This document shows, piece by piece, positions 17,883 to 27,243 of a stretch of 64,000 nucleotides of DNA (position 1 is the first letter of the stretch; every line of letters starts with the position of its first letter). A program made the translations under genes and the position numbers. Under the pieces are notes generated by a model. The model saw nothing but the letters and a program-made list of their open reading frames with translations. It ran no database searches and had not been told where the DNA came from. Source of the DNA: Blastocatellia bacterium (lineage in GTDB: Bacteria > Acidobacteriota > Blastocatellia > Chloracidobacteriales > Chloracidobacteriaceae); assembly GCA_019695185.1 (NCBI GenBank), contig JAIBAN010000022.1:1-64000 (forward strand), written 5' to 3'.

Positions 17883-19016
17883 ATGAACTCACCAACGTTG
17901 CTCTCAAAAATTCCACCGGGCGTCACTTATGTGCTGGGCGAGGAAGTGATTGCCCGTCGCGCGGTGGAGCGCACTGTGTTTGAAGTCCTGCACGGCTGGT
18001 CGTATGCCGAGATTTTGCTGCCAGCCTTTGATTATCACGAAATTTTTGCGCAGGGGCTGGGAACCAGATACGCCGATACAACCTTTTGTTTTACCGATTC
18101 TGAAGGCGGATTGCTGGCGTTACGTCCGGATTTGACCGCCCTGGTCGCCCGTACGGTCGCCACCCGCTTTGGCGGGCAGCCACGGCCCATCCGATTGTGT
18201 TACACCGGGGAGGTGTTTCGGAACCTCCAAACCCCAGGCCGGGCACCCCGTGAAAGCTGGCAAATCGGAGCCGAATTGATTGGGAACGACCGTCTGGAAG
18301 CCGATGCCGAAATGCTCTTTGTCGCAATTGAATCCATGCAGCGACTGGGTGCGGGTGCCTTCCAGATTACTCTGGGGCATGCAGGTTTTTTTCAGAATAC
18401 CGTGACCGCTTTGAACTTGAATTCAGCGGAAACGCAGACCCTGTTTGAAATTCTGGACAGCCGAAATCAACAGCGGTTACTGGCATGGTTGCAGGACCGG
18501 ACAAACCCACAACAGGCCGAAAGCTGGACCAGGCTGTTTCAACTGGCGGGCGGGGCCGAGGTGTTGGAGGCCGCCCGGAATTTGGGACTGGAGGCGGATT
18601 TTTCCGCTGCCATTGACGATTTGGAGCATGTCTGGGAGATTGCCAGGGTTTTGCAGTTGGACCATTTTCTGGAACTTGACTTGGGTGAAGTCAGCAATCT
18701 GGATTACTACACCGGCATGACCTTTAAGATATATGCTGCCGGTGTGGGTGCATCAGTGGGAAGCGGTGGGCGCTATGACCGCCTGCTACGCAATTTTGGC
18801 GCTGATGAACCAGCCGTCGGATTTCAATTCAATCTGGAGCGCATGATTTGTCTGCTGCGCCAGCAAAAAAATTCGCCCTCGACCGCTTTGGCTCCAACCA
18901 TCCTGGAGGCGGACAGCGACAACCTGCTGGCTGCCTTTCAGAACGCCCAACAATTACGAAACCAGGGCAAACAGGTGGAAATCAAAACCATGCGGCATTC
19001 ATTGGCTCCGCATTAG
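17883..19016 (+). CDS. hisZ: ATP phosphoribosyltransferase regulatory subunit HisZ
   Basis: HisZ partners short-form HisG in the first step of histidine synthesis. It is a catalytically inactive relative of histidyl-tRNA synthetase. The class II synthetase core shows as LRPDLTALVAR, the motif-2-like region RLCYTGEVFR and the tail GGRYDRLLRNFG. I use the ATG at 17883; the earlier in-frame TTG at 17826 would translate the heptamer array (SQFSILNS). The protein has 377 aa, near family length. The stop TAG is the first base triplet of the following TAGGGTTCAGGG array, so the extreme C-terminus may have been reshaped by the repeat. No hisG is in the window. Confidence 0.9.
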   Translation: MNSPTLLSKIPPGVTYVLGEEVIARRAVERTVFEVLHGWSYAEILLPAFDYHEIFAQGLGTRYADTTFCFTDSEGGLLALRPDLTALVARTVATRFGGQPRPIRLCYTGEVFRNLQTPGRAPRESWQIGAELIGNDRLEADAEMLFVAIESMQRLGAGAFQITLGHAGFFQNTVTALNLNSAETQTLFEILDSRNQQRLLAWLQDRTNPQQAESWTRLFQLAGGAEVLEAARNLGLEADFSAAIDDLEHVWEIARVLQLDHFLELDLGEVSNLDYYTGMTFKIYAAGVGASVGSGGRYDRLLRNFGADEPAVGFQFNLERMICLLRQQKNSPSTALAPTILEADSDNLLAAFQNAQQLRNQGKQVEIKTMRHSLAPH

Positions 19017-19200
19017 GGTTCAGGGTTCAGGGTTCAGGGTCTTTTGAATGGATAATTGACAATGGACAATTGACAATGAAAGCCCCATCCAGAGCTTCAA
19101 ATCTGCTGATATTCGAAAACCCCGAACCTTGAACCCTGAACCCTGAACCCTGAACCCTAAACCCTAAACCCTAAACCCTGAACCCTGAACCCTGAACCCC
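19014..19200. repeat. Inverted pair of GGGTTCA arrays
   Basis: GGGTTCA copies at 19016-19040 and TGAACCC/TAAACCC copies at 19121-19200 flank a core that includes a smaller ACAATTGACAATG-type repeat. It begins at the hisZ stop codon and ends 43 bp before lipA. Confidence 0.92.
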
Positions 19201-19243
19201 AAATAGGGTTTCCCCTCTGGAAAGTCTTTGTTAAGATGGGATT

Positions 19244-20236
19244 ATGGAAAAGAAAACATTCAAGCGTCGTGAACTCCGGCCTGAGCCGAAACCGGAGTGG
19301 CTCAAGATTCGCCTGTCAGCACGGGAAACCTTTCAGGAAGTTTCCCAAATGGTGAATGACCTGACCTTGCACACAGTCTGTCAGGAAGCTCGGTGTCCCA
19401 ATATTTACGAGTGTTTTTCCCATCGCACTGCCACTTTTATGTTGTTGGGTGACATCTGTACCCGACATTGCGGATTTTGTGCCGTGACCAAGGGAAAACC
19501 TCGTTTGGTTGACCCGGAAGAGCCCCGGCATGTGGCCGAGGCAGTCAAAAAGCTGGGATTGCAGCATGCGGTTGTGACCTCGGTCAACCGGGATGAACTG
19601 CCGGACGGCGGGGCGCACCAGTTTGCCGCCACCATAAGGGAAATCCGCCGGCTCGTGCCCGGTTGCAAGGTTGAGGTGTTGATTCCGGATTTTCAGGGTA
19701 ATTGGGAAGCTTTGGGAGTCGTCCTTGATGCTCGTCCGGATGTCCTCAACCACAACACCGAAACCGTCAAAGCCTTGTACAAACGGGTCCGTCCCGATGC
19801 CAGATACCAACAGTCCATGGAATTGTTACGCCGTGCTGCCGCTTATCGCAGCCCCGCCTTTCCGCTGCTGACCAAATCAGGAATCATGCTTGGCCTGGGG
19901 GAAACCAGAGAAGAACTGCTGGAAACGATGCAGGATTTACGTCTGGCGGATTGCGATATTTTGACCCTCGGTCAATATTTGCGGCCCAGCATGCGCCATT
20001 TGCCGGTGGAAAGGTTTTATACTCCCGAAGAGTTTGCCGAACTGAAAGTGCGGGGCATGGAAATGGGCTTCAAATATGTTGAATCCGGTCCGTTGGTGCG
20101 CAGTTCCTATCATGCCCACGAACATCGCCCGGCCCAGGTGGAGGGTGTTTTCCCAACTCCACTTCCTCTTGAAATTCCAGTTGATTCACCGAAATTGGTC
20201 ACATTAGGTATTCGACGAAATGCCACTGGTAATTGA
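19244..20236 (+). CDS. lipA: Lipoyl synthase
   Basis: Radical-SAM enzyme that inserts two sulfurs into octanoyl groups on lipoyl domains of 2-oxoacid dehydrogenases and the glycine cleavage H protein. Both iron-sulfur motifs are intact: the auxiliary cluster motif [12 protein letters not shown] (CX4CX5C) and the radical-SAM motif CTRHCGFC (CX3CX2C). The C-terminal RSSYHA, whose serine ligates the auxiliary cluster, is present. Length 330 aa is at the upper end of normal. The last codons (AAT TGA GAATTG) form an AATTGAG unit at the stop. lipB is not in the window. Confidence 0.98.
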   Translation: MEKKTFKRRELRPEPKPEWLKIRLSARETFQEVSQMVNDLTLHTVCQEARCPNIYECFSHRTATFMLLGDICTRHCGFCAVTKGKPRLVDPEEPRHVAEAVKKLGLQHAVVTSVNRDELPDGGAHQFAATIREIRRLVPGCKVEVLIPDFQGNWEALGVVLDARPDVLNHNTETVKALYKRVRPDARYQQSMELLRRAAAYRSPAFPLLTKSGIMLGLGETREELLETMQDLRLADCDILTLGQYLRPSMRHLPVERFYTPEEFAELKVRGMEMGFKYVESGPLVRSSYHAHEHRPAQVEGVFPTPLPLEIPVDSPKLVTLGIRRNATGN

Positions 20237-20301
20237 GAATTGGGAAGCGGCCTTTCCCTCGACTTCAATTTCCAACCTTTCTTTTTTATTGTGAAAAACT
20301 T

Positions 20302-21399
20302 ATGGACGTTGCCATTGTTGGCGGCGGCATTGCTGGACTCGCCGTAGCCTACGAGCTTTCAAAGCAGGGGATTGTTTGCGAGCTTTTTGAAAAAGCCCGA
20401 GTTGTGGGCGGTCGTCTGACCACACGCTATCACCATGGTTCGGCAATTGACCTGGGAGCCCAGTTTTTCACAGTCCGCACGCCTGAATTTGAAACGTGTT
20501 TACGCGAAATCGGGGCAGTTGGGAAGATGAAGCAAATCAATGTCCCGATTGTAACCTATCCCTTTGCCAACCTGCGGGAAGCCCTGACGGTTTGCTACCG
20601 GGAAGAACAGGAAGCATTAGGCTCAGGGTTGCCCTTTCCCCACCGATATGTTTTTCAGGACGGGATGGCTGCTTTGGCGCAACAACTGGCCGACCATGCC
20701 AGTCTATGTTCCCTCAACCTGGAAACCTATGTTGAGGGAATCAAATGGGACGAAACCTCTGGTCGGTGGATTCTGCATACCAGAGGCGACAACACCACCC
20801 TGGGAGGGGCGTCTTCGGCTCGATTTGTTGTTTTCACCTTGCCCGCACCACAAACGGCCCACATTCTTTCCCGGAGCGAAACCCCGTCGGTTCCGCTCAT
20901 CACCTTGGCTGAAACCTTGAACCAGGTGAATTATGACAGTTGTGTGACTGTGATTTTACAAACCGGACAGGACCAGCAATGGGAACTGGTCGGGGCTTTT
21001 CGCGGGGTGGACGGCAATCAGCCCATTAACTGGATGACCTGGGGCAATCGGATTGCTCCTGAAAATTATCCGGAGGGAGATGGAGCCATCATTCTGAATT
21101 TCTCGCCGGAAGCCAGCCATCAGATATTCGACCTTGGTGAGGACATCATCCTGGCTGCCACCCAAACTGCGCTGCACAATGATTTGAGTATTTCCCTGCC
21201 AACGCTCAGATGGTTGCATGTCAAGCGATGGCGCTATGCCAATCCCCAACCTGGCTGGTTGTCGCCGGATTTAATGGCCAGTGCCGCCAAACAGGGGATT
21301 TTCGTGGGTGGGGATTTTGTGGAAAAAGGGCGGGTTGAATCTGCTTATCTTTCCGGCTACAGATTGGCGCAGGAACTGATAAAGAGAATTGAGAATTGA
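20302..21399 (+). CDS. FAD-dependent amine oxidase-like oxidoreductase (renalase-like)
   Basis: Predicted soluble flavoprotein of 365 aa. The N-terminal dinucleotide-binding motif is VAIVGGGIAGLAVAYEL, followed by VVGGRLTTR, a pattern of amine oxidases and renalase-like enzymes. The C-terminal FAD-contact segment GIFVGGDFVEKGRVESAYLSG is also present. I start at the ATG at 20302, which places the Rossmann fold at residue 2; the longer TTG form is unlikely. The last four residues (RIEN) and the stop are encoded by the AATTGAG array. Substrate unknown. Confidence 0.85.
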   Translation: MDVAIVGGGIAGLAVAYELSKQGIVCELFEKARVVGGRLTTRYHHGSAIDLGAQFFTVRTPEFETCLREIGAVGKMKQINVPIVTYPFANLREALTVCYREEQEALGSGLPFPHRYVFQDGMAALAQQLADHASLCSLNLETYVEGIKWDETSGRWILHTRGDNTTLGGASSARFVVFTLPAPQTAHILSRSETPSVPLITLAETLNQVNYDSCVTVILQTGQDQQWELVGAFRGVDGNQPINWMTWGNRIAPENYPEGDGAIILNFSPEASHQIFDLGEDIILAATQTALHNDLSISLPTLRWLHVKRWRYANPQPGWLSPDLMASAAKQGIFVGGDFVEKGRVESAYLSGYRLAQELIKRIEN

Positions 21400-21507
21400 G
21401 AGATTCCAAAGGTTGAAGAATCACCTGCTACAACAGGCGGCAGTGACACATTCTTTCAGGATAAACTGAGAGTTACTGGTATTCTCAATTCTCAATTCTC
21501 AATTCTT
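21386..21507. repeat. AATTGAG inverted pair between convergent genes
   Basis: GAATTGAGAATTGAGAG at 21386-21402 faces CAATTCTCAATTC copies at 21481-21507. The plus-strand oxidoreductase stop (TGA 21397-21399) lies in the left arm, and the pyrE stop (TAA, minus) abuts the right arm. The two arms could pair in RNA and act as a bidirectional terminator. Confidence 0.88.
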
Positions 21508-22091
21508 TAGCTCTGTTTCCGGCTACCGGGTTTGACGGCAGGGATTCCAGTCTGGCATAAGGGGCAGGCATCCGGCTGATAGGTTGGGATTTCCAGCCGA
21601 ATCAGCGCTGCCCTGGGCACACCCAGGTCAATCGGTTCTTTGGTCCGGTCAATAATTGAGCCAACCCCAATCACCTTGGCCCCGGCTGCTTCAAGGGCAG
21701 TCATGGTTTCACGGGTGGAAAGACCAGTGGTGACGACATCTTCAATCACCAGGGTTTTTTCACCAGGGTTGACATCAAATCCGCGCCGCAGAGTCATGGC
21801 GGTTCCTTCGCGTTCGGTGAAAAGACACCGCACCCCAAGAGCCCTGGCAACTTCATGTGCAATTAAAATTCCACCGATGGCCGGGGCTGCCACGACATCG
21901 GGCGGGCCGGTCACACTCGCCAGGAGCTTTTCCGCCAGGGCTTTGCCAATGACTTCGGCAACGGAGGGAAATTGCAGCAACCGGGCGCATTGCACATAAT
22001 TGGGGCTGTGCAGTCCCGAAGACAAAAGGAAATGACCGGTGAGCAAGGCTCCGGTTTCCGCCAACAAATGTTCGATTTGAGAGGTTTCCAT
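21507..22091 (-). CDS. pyrE: Orotate phosphoribosyltransferase
   Basis: Converts orotate and PRPP to orotidine 5'-phosphate in de novo UMP synthesis. The PRPP-binding motif LVIEDVVTTGLSTRETM is clear, and the N-terminal GHFLLSSGLHSPNYVQ loop is typical. I choose the ATG at 22091 (METSQIEHLL), which gives 194 aa, a normal length; the upstream extension is Cys/Phe-rich and not family-like. The C-terminus has a CPLC pair seen in some PyrE groups. Confidence 0.95.
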   Translation of the reverse strand: METSQIEHLLAETGALLTGHFLLSSGLHSPNYVQCARLLQFPSVAEVIGKALAEKLLASVTGPPDVVAAPAIGGILIAHEVARALGVRCLFTEREGTAMTLRRGFDVNPGEKTLVIEDVVTTGLSTRETMTALEAAGAKVIGVGSIIDRTKEPIDLGVPRAALIRLEIPTYQPDACPLCQTGIPAVKPGSRKQS

Positions 22092-22258
22092 TGAGGTCGT
22101 GAATCCTTCTTTGCAGAAAAAATGTTCAAGGCAAAAGCAAAAGTGCAAAACGCCAAGGGAGGGACAGGCTGACCAGCCCTCCCCGGCAGCGCAACCATAA
22201 ACGTACTCCCTCCGGTTTTGTCAATCGGCCTACCAACATTTTTCCGAAAAAGGAGTGG

Positions 22259-23113
22259 TTGCATAGACTTCAATCAGCAGGTCAATTGCCGAAAGGTGCC
22301 GTGAATTCTTCCATTCTTCAACGTTTACGAGAACATTTGGAACGGTCCGAAGCAGCGGTTCCGCTGGAAACGCTGGGTCGGGAAGTCTTTCGCGCTCCGC
22401 TGGCCCAGCGGGAAGTGCTGGAACAGATTCTGACACCGCTGCTGGCCCAACTGCCGCAAGCCCGCATCAATGAAGTCGGTTGGGTGTTATGGGAGGCCCC
22501 GCCGCCAAAAACAACGAGCCTGGCGGAAACACGGTTTGTCGTGGTGGATGTTGAAACAACCGGTAGTAGTACCCGCACTTCCCGTATTACCGAAGTGGCC
22601 TTGTTTGCCGTCCAAAATGGGAAAGTGGAACCCGGTTTTACGTCGTTGGTCAATCCTCTGATGGAAATCCCGCCCATGATTACTGATTTGACCGGAATTA
22701 CCAATCAAATGGTGGCGACGGCCCCCCGGTTTGTGGAGATTGCCGACCAAGTGGCTGATTATTTGGCTGAGGCAGTCATTGTGGCACATAACGCCCCTTT
22801 TGACTGTGCTTTTTTACGATTGGAATTCGGTCATTGGGATGCCGGATTCGACTTTTTGAACGAATCCTTATGCACCGTCCATCTGGCCCGTCATCTGGTT
22901 CCGGGGCTCGAAAATTACAAACTGCATACGGTTGCAGAACATTTTGGGGTGACCATCGTCAATCGTCACCGGGCCGCCGGTGATGCCTTGGCCACTGCCC
23001 AGGTTTTCCGGAATTTGCTGGAACTGATGCGGGAACAAGGGGTCACTACCCTGGAGGGTGCCGCCAACTTAAAAAAGGAACGCAAGCGGCGGAAACTGGC
23101 CGAACTCCGATAA
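22259..23113 (+). CDS. DEDD-family 3'-5' exonuclease (DNA polymerase III epsilon-like)
   Basis: Predicted proofreading-type exonuclease. Motif Exo I is FVVVDVETTG (about residue 93), Exo II lies in VAHNAPFDCAFL, and Exo III is HRAAGDALATAQ, so it belongs to the DEDDh class. An N-terminal helical region of about 85 aa resembles the extension of longer epsilon-like proteins. Start is uncertain: TTG at 22259 (AAGGAG very close upstream) or GTG at 22301 (GAAAGG 5-6 nt upstream). It is divergent from pyrE. It could be dnaQ-like repair exonuclease rather than the replicative subunit. Confidence 0.88.
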   Translation: MHRLQSAGQLPKGAVNSSILQRLREHLERSEAAVPLETLGREVFRAPLAQREVLEQILTPLLAQLPQARINEVGWVLWEAPPPKTTSLAETRFVVVDVETTGSSTRTSRITEVALFAVQNGKVEPGFTSLVNPLMEIPPMITDLTGITNQMVATAPRFVEIADQVADYLAEAVIVAHNAPFDCAFLRLEFGHWDAGFDFLNESLCTVHLARHLVPGLENYKLHTVAEHFGVTIVNRHRAAGDALATAQVFRNLLELMREQGVTTLEGAANLKKERKRRKLAELR

Positions 23114-23187
23114 TTGAACCAAGTCGGCCTGTACAAGGTGAAAAAAAGACTGAAGGCGGAAGGTTGTCATTTTCGAGGGACCACTTT

Positions 23188-23709
23188 ATGAGCCACTTTA
23201 CGGAAGATTCACAGGAACTGTCTGAAATCAGTGAGGTGCAGCGTGTGGCGGCCAAACAGCTTTTTCAGGAAGCCTATGAACTGCAAATGGCCGGGGAACT
23301 GGATGAAGCAATTGAATGCTACCAAAGGTCAATTGAACTGTTCCCAACGGCAGAGGCTTATACCTTTTTGGGTTGGACCTACAGCTTCAAAGGGGATGTG
23401 GACCGGGCCATAGCGGAATGCCATCGGGCAATTGCGGTGGACCCGGATTTCGGCAACCCCTATAACGATATTGGGGCTTATCTGATTGAAAAAGGGGACG
23501 TGGTGTCAGCCATTTCCTGGTTGCGTCGGGCGATGCAGGCAAAAAGATACGAATGTTACTATTACCCTCATTTTAATCTGGGGCGGATTTATGAGATGCA
23601 GCGCCGTTGGCTGGACGCGCTCCGTGAGTTTCAAAAGGCGTTGGATTTATATCCCGGTTATACGGCAGCCCAAAAGGCCATCCGACGGGTCCAGGGGAAG
23701 GTGAATTAG
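23188..23709 (+). CDS. Tetratricopeptide repeat protein, 173 aa
   Basis: Small soluble protein with about four TPR units (AIECYQRSIELFP, AIAECHRAIAVDPDFGNPYNDIG, ALREFQKALDLYP). The ATG at 23188 is preceded by GAGGGA at good spacing, so I prefer it to the TTG at 23164. It probably serves as a protein-protein adaptor; partners are unknown. The stop TAG is the first triplet of the adjacent TAGGGTTCAGGG array. Confidence 0.85.
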   Translation: MSHFTEDSQELSEISEVQRVAAKQLFQEAYELQMAGELDEAIECYQRSIELFPTAEAYTFLGWTYSFKGDVDRAIAECHRAIAVDPDFGNPYNDIGAYLIEKGDVVSAISWLRRAMQAKRYECYYYPHFNLGRIYEMQRRWLDALREFQKALDLYPGYTAAQKAIRRVQGKVN

Positions 23710-23832
23710 GGTTCAGGGTTCAGGGTTCAGGGTTCAGGGTTTTCGCCTATCAGAAAAATTGAGGTTGTGAATTGGCTTTCAATTCTCAATTCTCAATTCT
23801 CAATTCTCAATTAAAAAAACCCTGAACCCTGG
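23706..23832. repeat. Nested repeat: AATTGAG array inside a GGGTTCA inverted pair
   Basis: GGGTTCA copies at 23708-23740 pair with CCCTGAACCCTGG at 23819-23832. The core carries CAATTCT copies at about 23779-23812, with one opposite-sense GTGAATTGG-like word before them. Two heptamer families are combined in a single element between convergent genes. Confidence 0.9.
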
Positions 23833-23836
23833 TTTC

Positions 23837-24544
23837 CTACAATGAAAAAGTGGTTGGCTGGGTAAATTTCAGCCGGATAATGACCCCGTTGCGGAGGTGG
23901 ATGTCATTTCCCTTGGTCAACAACACCCCAGCTCCGGCAGCTCCACCCAGAGTTCCTGCCGCCGCGCCGCCGCCGCCGCCGCCCCAAAGCACGCCAGTCC
24001 CGCCGATACTTCCCAGAATTCCGCCTTTAATTGTGTTATTGACAGTTCTGGAGCCGCTGTGGCCGCCCTGGACAGTTCCGTCCTTGTCGGCCTTCAGGCG
24101 CTGTTCGGCATAGTAATCCTCAATCGAGGTGACGACGGTTGGAACGGACTCGGTCCCGTAATCAGTCACAACCTGGTCAAAAACAATCAGTAATGAGGCT
24201 TGCCGTTGCCCGACTTTGGCCTGTGTGAGTTTTGCGATACGGCCGCGAAACTCGGTTCCTCTCGCAAAGACCAGCTTTCCGTTGACCCGAAAGGGTTCTT
24301 CCAGTTGAGCAACCACCGGGTCGTCAACCTGGCTGACTTTGGTATTTACCTGTGAAACCAGCACCAGCCGTAACGTCGTGTCGGCGGGAATTGTCACCTG
24401 TGTTCCGTTGGTGGATTGGGATGAGACCGGATCCTGATTGGCAGGGCGGTTGGCTCCACTTTGGGCATGGACAGGGGAAAAGTTAAACAAAATCGGGGTG
24501 GCAATCAGCAGCAAAACAAATGAGAAGCGCAAAAAAGGCTTCAT
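23837..24544 (-). CDS. Secreted Gly/Ala-rich protein, possibly TrbI/VirB10-like fold
   Basis: Exported protein of 235 aa. The signal peptide is MKPFLRFSFVLLLIATPILF; the ATG at 24544 is preceded by GAGG. The middle part (VTIPADTTLRLVLVSQVNTKVSQ, then FARGTEFRGRIAKLTQ) resembles the C-terminal beta-barrel of TrbI/VirB10-type proteins, but there are no other conjugation genes here. A Gly/Ala stretch (SIGGTGVLWGGGGGGAAAG) near residues 180-210 could be a membrane-active hairpin. Function unknown; the fold suggestion is tentative. Confidence 0.6.
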   Translation of the reverse strand: MKPFLRFSFVLLLIATPILFNFSPVHAQSGANRPANQDPVSSQSTNGTQVTIPADTTLRLVLVSQVNTKVSQVDDPVVAQLEEPFRVNGKLVFARGTEFRGRIAKLTQAKVGQRQASLLIVFDQVVTDYGTESVPTVVTSIEDYYAEQRLKADKDGTVQGGHSGSRTVNNTIKGGILGSIGGTGVLWGGGGGGAAAGTLGGAAGAGVLLTKGNDIHLRNGVIIRLKFTQPTTFSL

Positions 24545-24741
24545 ACACACCTCAAAAAATCAATTGAGATAGCGAGAACAAACTCGTGCAGATGTGCTTG
24601 GGAGCGCTGGACATGGCTACGGCAGACGCAGTTTCGCCCTGGCTGCAAAACCTGTCAATCTCTTTTCCAGCCAAAACCGGATTATGAGAGAACTTTAATT
24701 ATTTCCCCCATAGGGTGGGAACTGAAGGGGTTTCCGGGCTT

Positions 24742-26592
24742 TTATCGGCGGAGCAGTTCTTTGATTCCACCCAGTTTGATGTCAAACAGTTCACGTTCCT
24801 CAGGCGGGCAGTAGGTCATCAACTCCCGAATGAAATCCTCATAGAAAAGACTTGGGTTGAAATAGAGAAGTACCCGTGCCTGTTCGGCATGTTTGATGTT
24901 ATTGACGGCAGCCAGCATAACTTCATGAACTGGTTTTCCGCTCAAACTGGCCCGCCGGAGCGCCCAACTGGCAATGATTTCAGCCAGTCGCTCTTTTTTG
25001 ACCAGAATCGGGTCCGTGGTTTTGAAGAGCAGGGAGAGGGAATCAGCCACAAACAGCGGAGCTTTGAGGTCGTCCAGGTAGGCCATTAAATCTTCAATGG
25101 CAGCGTCAATATTGGCATTTTTTCCAGGGTCGCCAAAGGATTGGCGTCGGTTGACGAGACTGGCCGGCCACATGTCCTCATTGGTTTCAGTTTTTTCTCC
25201 TGCTTCGGGTTCGGTTCCGGAAAGGCTGATTTCGGTCGGTGCCGGGCGGGAAGGACTGAACGCGACCGGGCGGGGCAATCGGTAGCCCACTTCCAGTGAC
25301 TGAGTAAGGTTGGGGTAAGGCACTCCACCGCCCAAGGCTCCGGTTCCCAGCGTGGGGACCGCTTCAATTTCACTGGTGGCGGGTGGCGGGCCGGGCAAAG
25401 CCTGGGGCGCAGCAGGCGGGGGAACCATTCCACTCAAAGGTTGGGTGGCGGATGCTGGGGGAATCATTCCGCTCAAAGGCTGGGTTCCGCTTCCAGGTTG
25501 AGGCATGACTGGTTGGCGCATCGAATGAACCAAATGCGCCATCAGGCGTTGCCGCAACATTTCATAGGCATAGGCGATGTGGCGAAAAATCGCGTCAATT
25601 TCCAGCCGCAACTCCCTGGGTGCCTGAAGAAAACGGTCCGGGTGGAATTTTTCGGCCAATTTGAAATACGCCTGATTCAGGTCTTCCATGGTCCCGTTGG
25701 GCGGGAAATCAAGGGTGATATAGGGATTGTTTTGTCCGATCCGGGCTTTGATAATTTCCAAATCCCGCATAAAGCTGCGGAAGTCGGGCGGGGCCGGAAC
25801 AGGGGTCTGTTGCACCACCGGAGCCGGAGCCGGGGGATTGTCTTCCATTCCTTCGGGAACGGTAAACTTGCCGGTCCGGCGGGAAAGCTGGGGGGCCTGG
25901 GTTTGTTCCAGAATTCCGGCGGAAAGCAGGCCATACAGCGACCGCAACGTCATATCGGGTGGGGCCTGCGAATTGATCAGAAGCTGAAGCAGGTCGGTGG
26001 GGCTTTTCACCAGTTCCACCAACCGTCGTTCCACCGGTTTGAGCGAAATGGTTTGCAATCTGAGTAAGGGTGAGGAGGAAGGACTAACCAGGCGGTTCAG
26101 GTCGCCAAGGCCCCGCCGGATGACTTCGAAATCCTCAATCCGCCGGACCCCTTCCAAAATGATGCTGGCGGTGGTGAGCTTGAGTTTGAGTTCTTCGGCC
26201 ACCGGCATCCGGCCTTCGATGAATTGATATTGGCCAACCGTCCAGGTAAAGAGGGAAAAAATAATGTCGAGGATTTGAAAGGTGACATTCATCACAAGGT
26301 CTGACTCGCTCATGATGCCCAATTCCACCATGGCTTTCCCAAACCGTTTGCCGTTTTGGGTTTCGGCCAGCACCTTTTCAAAATTATCGTAACTGAGCAG
26401 GCCATGCCGGAGGAGCACTTCCCCAATCCGGTCCTCCCGTTGATTGCTGGCTGAAAAGACAATGTTTCCCAACTCAAAATAAATCTGCTTGCGTTGTTGA
26501 CCCTGGGTGAAAATCAGTTCGCCGGTGCGTCGTTCGACATAGAGGGTACGCAGTAAATCCGGCAGGCAAACGGTCGTCAAATCGCCCTGCAT
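24742..26592 (-). CDS. DUF4388 protein with a J-domain
   Basis: Cytoplasmic protein of 616 aa. The N-terminal DUF4388 (PatA-like; about residues 1-110, with RRTGELIFTQGQQRKQIYFELGNIVFA-type residues) is common in signalling proteins of Acidobacteriota and Myxococcota. A central helical part is followed by a J-domain near residues 285-345 with the HPD motif intact (EKFHPDRFLQ), so it may recruit DnaK. A Pro-rich linker has three copies of a PLSGM motif (about 370-420), and a helical tail follows. Alone in its transcription unit. Partner proteins unknown. Confidence 0.82.
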   Translation of the reverse strand: MQGDLTTVCLPDLLRTLYVERRTGELIFTQGQQRKQIYFELGNIVFSASNQREDRIGEVLLRHGLLSYDNFEKVLAETQNGKRFGKAMVELGIMSESDLVMNVTFQILDIIFSLFTWTVGQYQFIEGRMPVAEELKLKLTTASIILEGVRRIEDFEVIRRGLGDLNRLVSPSSSPLLRLQTISLKPVERRLVELVKSPTDLLQLLINSQAPPDMTLRSLYGLLSAGILEQTQAPQLSRRTGKFTVPEGMEDNPPAPAPVVQQTPVPAPPDFRSFMRDLEIIKARIGQNNPYITLDFPPNGTMEDLNQAYFKLAEKFHPDRFLQAPRELRLEIDAIFRHIAYAYEMLRQRLMAHLVHSMRQPVMPQPGSGTQPLSGMIPPASATQPLSGMVPPPAAPQALPGPPPATSEIEAVPTLGTGALGGGVPYPNLTQSLEVGYRLPRPVAFSPSRPAPTEISLSGTEPEAGEKTETNEDMWPASLVNRRQSFGDPGKNANIDAAIEDLMAYLDDLKAPLFVADSLSLLFKTTDPILVKKERLAEIIASWALRRASLSGKPVHEVMLAAVNNIKHAEQARVLLYFNPSLFYEDFIRELMTYCPPEERELFDIKLGGIKELLRR

Positions 26593-27243
26593 AGGTTACG
26601 TCCGTTTCAAGGGAACGCAAGAAGGGACCGGTGGTTGGTCCTTCCTGCGGGAAATTGGTCAAAGTTGGAACGGTGAATGCAGCTTTGGTGCAGACCGCAT
26701 CATAAAGCCGGGACAGGAAAAAGTACAAAGAGAATTTTTCCGGAGCAAGGGGTTCACCTTTTTTCCAGAGCAGTTCCGGAGGTGCTTCGCCTCAAATCCA
26801 GGGTGTATCGGCGAAAACAGGTGCAATTTGGTAAGGCACCATGACTTGTCTCACACAAAGCCCTCGATTACATTGGCGGAAAGCAAGAATCAAGGGCGGT
26901 AAATTATTTCAATCGGTAAATTTCAGATTACACACCAAATAATTTGCCAGTCCCATAACAACATCCTCCACAGGTTCACACTCAATAAACAAGTTTCAGA
27001 ATATGGCGAAACTTCACGGCGGAGCCCAAAAATCCTCTGAGTTTGGTTTTTATCGCAGCAAGCCGGTCAGGTCAGCGACGGTTGACCGGAGTTGTGTGTC
27101 GTAACACAAGGGAAAATGCCCGGCAATCATGACTGCATTGGACTGATCCAAACCTTCAGGTTTCAAGCTCCTGCAACCAGGAAACGAAAGGTTCGCCTGT
27201 TTCTCAAAATCACTTTAGAAAAACATTTGAAATGAGGTTTGAA
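26593..27243. other. Divergent intergenic region
   Basis: About 650 bp between the DUF4388/J gene (minus) and the second reprolysin-like peptidase (plus). No heptamer array, no small gene and no RNA I can name. It shares a short word (CCTGTTTCTSAAAATCA) with the leader of the other peptidase gene, which may be chance. Confidence 0.5.
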
